A stretch of 64,000 nt of DNA from Cymodocea nodosa. Its lineage: Eukaryota; Streptophyta; Magnoliopsida; Alismatales; Cymodoceaceae. The notes beneath the pieces were generated by a model. The model searched no databases, had not been told where the DNA came from, and saw only the letters and a list, made by a program, of their open reading frames with translations. A program made the translations under genes and the position numbers. Where the stretch lies: contig CM072336.1 of assembly GCA_036874045.1 (NCBI GenBank), positions 11,312,501 through 11,376,500 of the forward strand, written 5' to 3'. Shown here in pieces: positions 24,685-33,728 of this stretch (position 1 is its first letter; each line of letters starts with the position of its first letter).

Positions 24685-26548
24685 TGTTTAGAATGAAAAA
24701 GTGTATATTATTAACGGTTAAATGATGGTTAATTGCATAATATTTAGCTTATCATATCAGAATTAAGCCATTATGTTATAATTGCACTGTTATATGCCTT
24801 AATTGAAGAATCTGCTTAATTTTGGGGAATTAATGTTAATTTAGTACATTTATGAACTGTCGGTAAGTTGCAGGCTGTGAAATTCTTAAGTATCCGAATT
24901 TTCTGATATTTCGACAGTTATGTTTAACATATCGAACAAATTTGGACAGTTATGTTTAACAGACTGAATATGCATCGGATAGTTAGACCTGTAACTCTTC
25001 GAAATGTTATTTTATGTTTAAACTGCTATTGACACGTGTCGAGATCTGGTAGATTTACTTAAGTTATAACTCGTTAAGTTAGCATAACTGCACGCGTTGA
25101 GTTACACGAATATACACTAAGGTAACGCGTTAGGTTAGCGGCTTATTTCTTTATTGCATGTATTTTATAGTTATTTTCCAAAATGCCACTATGGCGGTTG
25201 CAGGAATAGATAGTTGGAAGGAAAAACCATGTTTGCACGTATCACACAGGAATTTAATCCTGCATGGAGAAGGAAGCATCGTCGTTGATCTGAAGGAAGG
25301 AAATCCAACCAATCATTCAAGTAGAAGCAATTACTAATGAAGAAATATAAAAGAAAAGAAAAAAAGAAGAAGAAAGTGTGATCGATGGATGGCCAGTGTA
25401 TACACAGGAGGAACACCGAGCTTTCTGCAGATAGTATCGGCGATTCTACGAAGTATCACACCAACCATCGTTATCACCACCATAATCACCAATGATCGGA
25501 GGTCTGTGATGATACTTGCCTGATGTCGGGTTGATTCCGAGCCAAACACAATGCATGACAACTACTGTGAGGAGTGATTGCGCCGCAGGAAGGGAAGCCA
25601 TTTTCACCAAGCACCGACTCATATTTCAGGAGATCGTAAAGCTTTTAGCCTTGGCTTCGGGTTGATGCCTGTATGCTGAAGAGGAGATCATCTTGCAATT
25701 CTGGACTCGCGATTCTATAGGGAGAGGAGACAGAATTGTAAGTGGTTTAATTTTCAGTGGTGTAATCGCGTTGCAAGTAGTGTCGGAAGTATTTACTGTC
25801 AAGTGAGATTACTTTACATTTCACCTTTCGCCCATTTCCATGTTCACATCAAAACAAAAATATCAAAAACAATTTATCTTTGTTTGTATGTTGTATTTGA
25901 GTGTTGTATTGTTTGTATTGTATCGTGATTAATGTTATCTGTATCAATTTTATGATTGTTTTATGTTAGTTTTAATTTTACAGTTTACTGAAATTGGTTC
26001 GTACAAAAAACTTAAAGATTTTAATGGTTACTGTTTGAATCATCTGAATGTTAGTATTGCTTAATGATAAATCCAATGTTAACTAGCATTAAAAGCTTAA
26101 TTGATGTTATTTACAATCTGTGGAATCGCCCAATGGTTGGCCAAATTCCTCTATAAATAGTAGTATTATAAAGAAGAGACAGGCTCGTAGAGTTAACTTA
26201 AGTCCACGAGGATAGTCCGTTGAGTTAGCCATAACTTAACGAACTTAGTCTGTTGAGTTAACTATAACTCAACGGAGTGCTTATTGAATATAAATTTGAA
26301 TAGTTCACAATCAAACATTTCTTAAATTCGTTAGAAATTCCCTATGGGATCGACCTGTACTTGCACACTAATACAATAGACACTGTGCACTTGCAGTTAA
26401 AGTACAAATTGGAATTAATATCTAAATTGTATTAAAGGTTGTTTGTTTACTTCTAAAAAAAAGAATAGGCATAAAGATAAATTAACTAAGTAAAAATAGA
26501 AGTAACAAATCTAAGTTTTTCTAGTGTAGTGCTGGGAAAACTCAATCA
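24685..26548 (+). repeat. 3' LTR of the nested Athila copy
   Basis: 1864 bp, the same length as its 5' LTR. It ends CTCAATCA followed by the duplication ACCAC. TATA box at 26152-26159. Confidence 0.9.
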
Positions 26549-26553
26549 ACCAC

Positions 26554-26954
26554 CATCTGCAGAATTTAATAAAATTCAAATAAGAATGTGGTATAATGAA
26601 GATGATGATCCTACTTTATGTCTGATAAGATGGTGGGATGAACTGATGAAATTTCAAATATGGATTATGAAAGACATAAATGAGTGGAAGTGGGAAGAAG
26701 AATATATTGAAATAGATGTAGAAATAGAAACTGCTACATTACCCTGGAACCAAAAAGGATCCCTTTCTGCATTTCATATCATTAATGGTAATACACTTGT
26801 ATTTGGAATTTATAATATATTACATGTCTACAAATTAAGAAGGAACAAGAACTACATTAAAATAGAATTAATAGCAAGAAGAACTATACCTAAAAAGTTT
26901 GCTTGGACTGACATGTTTATTCCATTTGTTCCTACTTTTCAATCATGTTCTTAA
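26554..26954 (+). pseudogene. F-box protein gene, 3' part (outer copy, resumed after the nested insertion)
   Basis: It continues the frame interrupted at 15439, with WWDELMKFQIWIMKDINEWK, TLPWNQKGSLSAFHI and the FQSCS end at 26954. About 133 codons are open to the end. Comparison with 22530-22933 shows about 90 percent identity. Confidence 0.75.
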
Positions 26955-28718
26955 GCTGTGACTTTGTGTGTTTAATATTGTGTGTATTCTGCATTTATTT
27001 AAAAAAAAAAAAAGAAAAAAGAAAAAAATTTAGTTTTCATTTGTATTTTATAAAAAAAACAAAAAAACAAAATATCAATCCAGTTTGTTGGTATCTATTC
27101 TGGAAAACCAACTAGCTTGCTTGTGAGCCACTAAAGGCATAGAAGCCTAGGTTCCACACAAGACACTGATTTATTAATATCTATTAAATGTTATTTTGTT
27201 TTATATTCTACTTTTATCTGTGAATGAAAAGTGTTTCAGAATAAAAAATCAGAATATGCAGAAGAAGATACAAATGAAACAAGGTATGTAACTGATTACT
27301 TATCTTGAATTTTAAATCAAAGAAACTGTATTCATGCCTGCTACAATTACTGTATTTATTGTCAAATCTTTTACATTGAGGACAATGCAAAATGTAGGTA
27401 TGGGGGGGAGGTAATTAAGGTAACAGCGATGTAAGTTTGTTAATTAAAGGAATTAAAATGGTACTGCAAAGTTTTGTGGAAATTGAAAATTTTTATGAAC
27501 TTGCTGTAACTATCTGATAATTGAGACTATAAAATTTATATAAAATGTAATTGCTTGAATGTTATATTTAGAAGGTTATATAAGATGCTATAGAATTTAC
27601 TATTTATGCAAATCTAGATATAGTATCTTATGTTTTTTCTGAATTTCATGAGTTTAACAGTTTCACAATTTTAAAATGAAATCAAAATGCTTAATGAAAA
27701 ATCAATAAATTATCTGAAGTCCTGAAGGACCTGAGATGTGAATTCTAGATTAAATGAAACACATATGATTAAAGATACATTTAATTTGACTGATTGAACT
27801 TGTAGAATGATTTATGTGTAGATCTTATTAAACTATTGAAAAAAGTATGAGCTTATTGTTATAGATTCATATTTTCAGTAAATGATAGAAGCAAGACTAT
27901 ATTAGATTGGTGATTACTACATTTGTATTAATGAAATACGTACATATATAGTCTGTGATTAATGCTTTGTTTTGTGTGTATTTTGATTGAAAAAAAAAAT
28001 AAAAAAATTTGAGAGTTTATTGACTTATTTGATCACGAGCCTTTTGTACTTGAGCAGATAGGTATGTAAAGATTGTTGACCTAAAAAAGGACTATTGAAA
28101 TCTGGCAACCTAATATCCTAATTAGATATGGCATTGTTGACTGAAAGCTCGTTACATGGGTACATTAGAAAGCTCTTGTATGATTCAAGCTCGTCAAATT
28201 AACTTTTAAAGTACAAAAAAAAAACATATACTGTTTTGAAAAGATACAAGTGTTTTGTGAAATACAGATATCTTATGAATCGAGTATATTTTTTGTTATC
28301 TAGAATTGCTGAAATATGAATCTGGAATTGACTTTTGAAGTTGTTTTAATGGAGATAAAATTCTTTATTCTACTTGTCTTAATCATATTGAATTGGATTG
28401 TACTTTGATTCGTATGTTGTTGAAATTTCTTCTAGAAAACTTATTGAAAAATTCAAGATGACAGATGATGAAAAGAAGAACAAACGATAATATAATTAAC
28501 ACCTATGTAATGATGATATACTTTGTATGTAATTTACATATATTCTAAGTATATTTGCAGGTTGATTACTGAAACATATAGAATATATATTCTTATGCTG
28601 AACAGAAGAAAAAAGAAAGAGGAAGAATTAATTCTAACACTTTTAGAAAGACCAATTAATTAGATCTTAGAAAGACCAATTAATTAGATCTTAGTTTGCT
28701 AAGGGACTAGCAAAATTT
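26955..28718 (+). other. Conserved 3' noncoding tail (outer copy)
   Basis: Same content as 22934-24670: poly-A runs, the gaggacaatgcaaaatgt box and a second polypurine run at 27396-27411. A short duplicated stretch (gaccaattaattagatctta) lies near 28650-28690. No gene is visible. Confidence 0.6.
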
Positions 28719-28732
28719 AGGTATGGGGGAAG
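28719..28732 (+). other. Polypurine tract of the outer Athila copy
   Basis: AGGTATGGGGGAAG stands immediately before the 3' LTR. Confidence 0.85.
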
Positions 28733-30793
28733 TGTTTAGAATGAAAAAGTGCATATTATTAACGGTTAAATGATGGTTAATTGCATAATATTTAGCTTAT
28801 CATATGAGAATTAAGCCATTATGTTATAATTGCACTGTTATATGTTTTAATTAAAGAATCTGCTTAGATTGGGGGAATTAATGTCAATTTAGTACATTTT
28901 TGAACTGTCGGTAAGTTGCAGGCTATGAAATTCTTAAGTATCTAAATTTTCTGATATTTCGGACAATTATGTTTAACATACCGAACATGTATCAGATAAT
29001 TATGTTTAAATTATCGAACAATTATGTTTTAAAAGAATATTTTATTATTTTCTGAAATACATGTGTCAAAACCATAATGCATGACTTAAGTGGACTTTCG
29101 GTGAGTTATCTATAACTATTTGAAATTGCAACTGGGCATCGGACAGTTATATGTGTAACTCTCCAAAATCTCTTTTTATTTATAAAATAGTTGTGGACAC
29201 GTGTCGTATTCTAGGAAAGTGACTTAAGTGGATTTTCAGTGAGTTATCTTTAACTATCCGAAATGCATCTGAGCATCGGATAGTTAGACCTGTAACTCTC
29301 CGAAATGTTTCTTTTATTATTAAATTGTTGCTGACACGTGTCGAGATCTAGTAGATTTACTTAAGTTATATATCGATGAGTTATTTGTAACTATCCGAAA
29401 TGCATCTGAGCATCGGATAGTTAAGTTTATAAGTATTCGAAATACATCTGAGCATCAGATAGTTAAATTTATGCACGTGTTTTATAGTTAAATCAACAAA
29501 GAAAGTCTGTTGAGTTATCTGTAACTCCACAGACTATTTATTTTCTAATATGCTACTATAGCGGTTGCAGGAACAGACAGTTGGAAGAAAAAAACCATGA
29601 TCGCAGGTATCACGTAGGAATTCACTCGTCGAAGGGAGAATAAATCATCGTCGTTGATATAAATGAAGGAAATCCAACCGACCATTCAAGTAGAAGTAGT
29701 TACCATTGAAGAAATATAAAAGAAAAGAAGAAAAAGAAGTAAAGGGTGTGTGATCGATGGATGGCCAGTGTGTACAGAGGAGGAGCACCGAACTTTCTAC
29801 AGGCAGTATCGGCAATTCTCCAAAGTACCATATCAACCTTCGTTACCATCACCACAATCACCAACCATCGGAGGTCTATGAGGGAAGCCATTTTCACCAA
29901 GCGCCGACTCATATTTCAAGAGATCGTAAAGATTCTAGCCTTGGCTTCAGGTTGATGCCTGTATGCTGAAGAGGAGATCATCTTGCAATTCTAGACTCGC
30001 GATTCTATAGGGAGAGGAGACAGAATTGTAAGTGGTTTAATTTTCAGTGGTGTAATCGCGTTGTATGTAGTGACAGAAGTATTTACTATCGACTAAGATT
30101 ACTTTACATTTTACCTTTCACCCATTTCCATGTTCATATTAAAACAAAAATACCAAAAACAATTTATCTATGTTTGTATGTTGTATTTGAGTGTTATATT
30201 GTTTGTATTGTATCGTGATTAATATTATCTTTACCAGTATTGTGATTGTTTTATGTTAGTTTTAGTTTTACAATTTACTGAAATTGGTTCGTTCAAAAGA
30301 CTTAAAAATTTTAATGATTATTGTTTGAATTATCTGAATGTTAGTATGTTTAATGATAAATCCAATGTTTACTAACATTAAAGAGCTTAATTGATGTTAT
30401 TTACAATTTGTGGAATCGCCCAATGGTTGGCCAAATTCCTCTGTAAATAGCAGTATTAAAAAGAAAAGACAGGCTCGTGGAGTTAACTTTGTCCGTTGAG
30501 TTAATTGTAATTCAACGGAGAGCTTATTTAATATATAAATTTGATTGTTAACAAGCAGACAGTTCTCAACTCTTAAGCAATTTCCTGTGAGATCGACCTA
30601 TACTTGCACACTGATACAATAGACATTGTGCACTTGCAGTTAAAGTACAAATTAAAATTAATATCTAAATTGTATTAAAGGTTGTTTGTTTACTTCTAAA
30701 AGAAAAAGAATAAGCATAAAGATAAATTAACTAAGTAAAAATAGTAGTAACAAATCCAAGTTTTTCTAGTGTAGTGTTGGGAAAATCCAAACA
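28733..30793 (+). repeat. 3' LTR of the outer Athila copy
   Basis: It starts TGTTTAGAATG and ends TCCAAACA, followed by the duplication GTTAG. It shares with the 5' LTR the longer U3 variant (repeats of catcggatagtta at 29270-29465) that is missing from the nested and solo LTRs. The family therefore has at least two LTR subtypes. Confidence 0.9.
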
Positions 30794-30798
30794 GTTAG

Positions 30799-31073
30799 AT
30801 CGAAAAATAATAATAAAATGTTTAAAAAAATAAAAAACTTTAGTTGAATTGAAGTTAAGCTTCGATTAGACCGAAAAAGAAAATAAAAAAATAAAAATTT
30901 CGGTTGGACCAAAGTAAAGTTACTGTCATACTGTTAAAAAAATAAAAAACTAAAAAAATTCAATCGAACCAAAGAAAAAAAATAAAAAAAGCCAAGTTAG
31001 CTTGAAAAAATTTTAGGCTGGGCTGAGTTGCCTCGAAAAAATTTTAGATTGGGTTGGGCTGCCCCAAAAAAAT
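30799..31073. repeat. hAT dyad repeat array, continued after the Athila insertion
   Basis: Resumes the array of 3036-3420 with units such as gaagttaagcttcgattagaccgaa in A-rich spacers. It then passes into ggctgggctgagttgcc-type sequence characteristic of the hAT subterminal region. Confidence 0.6.
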
Positions 31074-31116
31074 TAGGAAAAATTTCAACCCAACTCGTAG
31101 CCCATTAACACCTCTA
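31074..31116. repeat. Second hAT-like right terminus inside the hAT
   Basis: Read on the minus strand it begins TAGAGGTGTTAATGGGC and continues TACGAGTTGGGTTGAAAT. This parallels the outer right end, TAAAGGTGTCAAT then TACGAGTTGGGCCGAG. The 8 bp after it do not match 2021-2028, so it is not the partner of the left end by that test. A (CAT)n run follows. Confidence 0.55.
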
Positions 31117-31320
31117 TTCACAACCATCATCATCATCATCATCAATAATTGATTATAATGTATTTGATGATGAATATAGTCATTTTAATGTAACAAATAG
31201 GAAAGAATTAAAGAATTTTAATAATACTAATCATAGGTATTTAACCTGATTTTCTAAATTTTGCTGTAATAAATTGGTGGAAACACATAAAAACACACAT
31301 TTCCTATTTTATCATTAATA

Positions 31321-31524
31321 GCTAGAGAATTACTAATAATTCCAACTTCTTCTATAACATGTGAATAAATATTTAGTATTAGTGGTAATATATTAGATGA
31401 TAGAAGAGTAAGATTAAAAGATAATATTTTAGAAACATTAATGTGTGTTAAAGATTGAGAGTTTGTTTGTGGACAGCAGAAAGATGATTTTATTGATGAA
31501 TTTACAAATTTAAATATTTAAATA
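31321..31524 (+). pseudogene. hAT transposase C-terminal dimerisation domain, remnant
   Basis: Translation from 31321 gives ARELLIIPTSSITCE, a stop, IFSISGNILDDRRVRLKDN, then ILETLMCVKD, a stop and EFVCGQQKDDFIDEF. This matches the hAT family C-terminal dimerisation domain (usual pattern A..LL.IP.SS...ER.FS..G.I....R.RL....LE.L+....W). The two in-frame stops fall where the conserved Ser/Arg and Trp normally sit. Nothing of the N-terminal zinc finger or catalytic core was found, so the element is non-autonomous. Confidence 0.8.
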
Positions 31525-31809
31525 TAATTATATATATTAAATGTAAATATATTTGATGTAATTACAAAAATAATGTATTTTTTAATTTGAATTTAGAAAT
31601 AAAATAATTATTTTAACTTTATGACCTGTCTTTAAATGTGTTGATGGATGATGAATTATGAATGGTCTATTGATGATGTCTTAATAATGATGTTAATGTA
31701 ATGAATGAATGATGACTTATGTTTGATGTTCATTATAAATAAAATAATGTATTTGAATGATGAATTAATTATTGAATAATGTTGTAACTTTTTTATTTTA
31801 ATTTAAAAT

Positions 31810-32600
31810 AAAATCAAAATAAATAAACCTTAGGTTGGACTGAAAGTGAGATATGGTCAAATTGATGGAAAGATAATAAAAAACAAAAAACTTCAGTCTA
31901 ACTGAATATGAGATACGGTTAGATCGATGAAAAAATAAAAAAATGATCAGACGATCAAACCAATGAAAAAAAACATAAAAATAAAAAACATCAATCTAAT
32001 CGAAAAAAAGTAAAAAAATAAAAAACTTCAATTAGTTGAACCAAAGAAATAAATAAAAGAAAAAAAACATAAAAATAAAAAACATCTATTCGACTAAAGG
32101 AAAAAATAAAAAATTTCAGTTAGTCTTACCGAAGAAATAAAAAAAAAAAAATCGATTGGATCGAATTCTAAACTTTGATCTAATAAAAAAAATAAAAAAA
32201 TAAAAAACTTCGATCATATTGAAGTTTTAGCTTCCATCTAACCAAAGTAAAAAATAAGAAAATAAAAAACTTCAATTAGTTGAACCAAAGAAATAAATAA
32301 AAGAAAAAAAAATTTCAATCGAATCGAAGTCTGAGCTTCAATTTGATTGAAAAAAATAAAAAACTAAAAAACTTCGATCAAATTGAAGTTTGAGTTTTGG
32401 TCTAATTGAAAGAAAAAATAAAAACTTTAGTTAGTTAGATTGAAAAAAAAAAATTAATCTAACTGAAGTCTGAGCTTTAATCTGACCAAAGAAAAGAATA
32501 AAAGAAAAAAAAAACTTCTAACGGTTGGACTAAAGTTAAGCTTCATATCAGACAAAAAATAAAAGAAAAAAAAACTTCTACTTTAGTTAGGTTAAGTTAG
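31810..32600. repeat. Long hAT internal dyad repeat array
   Basis: About a dozen imperfect units of roughly 60 bp: A-rich spacer (aaaaaataaaaaacttc) plus a diverged palindrome of the CTTCGGT..GACCGAAG type. Same family as 3036-3420 but older-looking, with more substitutions. Confidence 0.65.
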
Positions 32601-32771
32601 GATATCTCGAAAATATTTCAAATTAGATTGAGTTGTTTTGAAATAATTTCAGATTAAACTGAGTTATCAAAAAAAATTAAAAAAATTTCGACCTAACTCG
32701 GCCCAACTCGTAGCCAGCTTGGATTGCCACTTTTTGAGTTGGCCTAGTACATTGACACCTTTAGGATAATT

Positions 32772-33620
32772 ATATAAAAATGATGTATAAGACAATTGAT
32801 GATTTTATACACTCAAAACTGCACGCACAATTTACTCCTAAAAAACTGCACTCAAATTTATTCAACAAGGAGTGTTAGTAAGAGTTAGTTCAGAACATTT
32901 GTGGCTCGAATCAATCCACAGAAAATTAAAGAAAAATATCTAAAGTGGATGTCTAACCGCAAAGAAATGAATGGATATGTAAACAAAAATACCTAATTGT
33001 GCCTATTGTTTCAAGCGTATGCAAACAAAAATACCTGTTTTTCTAAACTATACAGTATTAAGCACATAAAACAGAGAGATCGGTATTGTTTCACCTCTAT
33101 CTCTCTCTCTGTTTTATGTGTACAACAATATGATCACACGAAAATGACCTCATTTATTTAATTAAAAATGCGCAGGAAAGGGACCGTAGAATACATTGAA
33201 AGCTATTTTTAAAAATAAAATTTGAAACGGTACATTTCATGGTTTCTGTTTAAGAAATTCATTACGTTAGAATTCGCTTTCAAAAAATATTTCATCACTA
33301 ATTACATTCTTAAAAGTAATAATAATAACAGTAGTAGAAGAGAGGAAGCCACGCACGAAGAAGGGACGACAACGTCGAACCCACGTCTAAAAACAAGCAG
33401 AGGAAAAATCAGACGTCAACGATCATACGATCGACGGCCACGAGCCACCTTCCAACCTAGAACGTAAAACGGATATGCGATAAATTACTTTACAAAATTT
33501 TTAAAAAGAACAGACCGGGGGTGCAGATCAGAATATCCCAAGACAAACCGCCGGCGGCTCTGCGTCCTCCTCGGCTCCTCCTCCTCCTGGTCAACCCCTT
33601 CGTCCTCTCCTGTTCAGTTC
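32772..33620 (+). promoter_or_regulatory. Upstream region of the CDPK gene
   Basis: Free of recognisable transposon sequence. It holds an imperfect inverted repeat, CACATAAAACAGAGAGAT (33062-33079) and ATCTCTCTCTCTGTTTTATGTG (33099-33120), and a CT-rich strip. From 33530 the composition changes to GC-rich with cctcctcctcctcct-type runs, typical of a 5' leader. No convincing TATA box was found within the last 150 bp. Confidence 0.45.
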
Positions 33621-33728
33621 ATGCCACCCACGACGAAATCACGAATTCCCGAGCAGAGACTTAGGACCGACCCCCCTTCCATGATTGTACGTTGTCGCCG
33701 ATGGGAAACACATGCGGCGGCATATTGA
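33621..33728 (+). promoter_or_regulatory. Possible upstream ORF overlapping the CDPK start codon
   Basis: An ATG at 33621 opens a 35-codon frame, with a second in-frame ATG at 33681. It is out of frame with the kinase and ends at the TGA of 33726-33728, inside the CDPK coding sequence. If the transcript starts upstream of 33621 this would be an overlapping uORF, a layout known to lower main-frame translation. The transcription start is unknown. Confidence 0.35.

Larger units (their letters stand above)
15440..26548 (+). mobile_element. Athila-lineage retrotransposon with F-box gene (nested copy), fossil
   Basis: Two LTRs of 1864 bp each (15440-17303 and 24685-26548) are flanked by the 5-bp duplication ACCAC (15435-15439 and 26549-26553). 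It is inserted in the F-box frame of an older copy of the same family, in the same orientation. The internal region is much shorter than that of the outer copy: Gag zinc-knuckle half, protease and part of reverse transcriptase, integrase C-terminus, F-box gene, noncoding tail. It could not have been autonomous. The LTR starts differ by roughly 4-5 percent over 300 bp by eye, somewhat less than in the outer copy, as expected for the later insertion. Confidence 0.88.
3426..30793 (+). mobile_element. Athila-lineage Ty3/Gypsy retrotransposon with F-box gene (outer copy), fossil
   Basis: LTRs of about 2.1 kb (3426-5558 and 28733-30793) begin TGTTTA and end CAAACA. The 5-bp duplication GTTAG lies at 3421-3425 and 30794-30798. 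Order of parts: PBS for tRNA-Asp, Gag zinc-knuckle half, protease, reverse transcriptase, RNase H, integrase, third ORF of the plant transposon-protein type, an intron-like segment holding the Gag capsid half, an F-box gene, a long noncoding tail, polypurine tract. With the nested copy (15440-26548) removed it is about 16.3 kb. It is broken, with roughly a dozen breaks over all frames. The first 245 bp of the two LTRs differ by about 6 percent by eye, suggesting an insertion age of the order of two million years at common plant rates. Confidence 0.85.
2029..32763. mobile_element. hAT DNA transposon, split by nested Athila elements
   Basis: The left end reads TAGATGTGTCAATTGCATTG. The right end, read inward on the minus strand, is TAAAGGTGTCAATGTACTAG. 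Both fit the TAnAGGTGTCAAT ends of many plant hAT elements. The flanking 8 bp are GGACAATT (2021-2028) and GGATAATT (32764-32771), 7 of 8 identical, which is the hAT duplication length. Without the Athila insertion (3426-30798) the hAT is about 3.4 kb. The only coding trace is a transposase C-terminus at 31321-31524. A second hAT-like right terminus at 31074-31116 and two copies of the internal sequence (about 2500-3050 and 31190-31810) suggest an internal tandem duplication or two fused copies. Confidence 0.72.
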
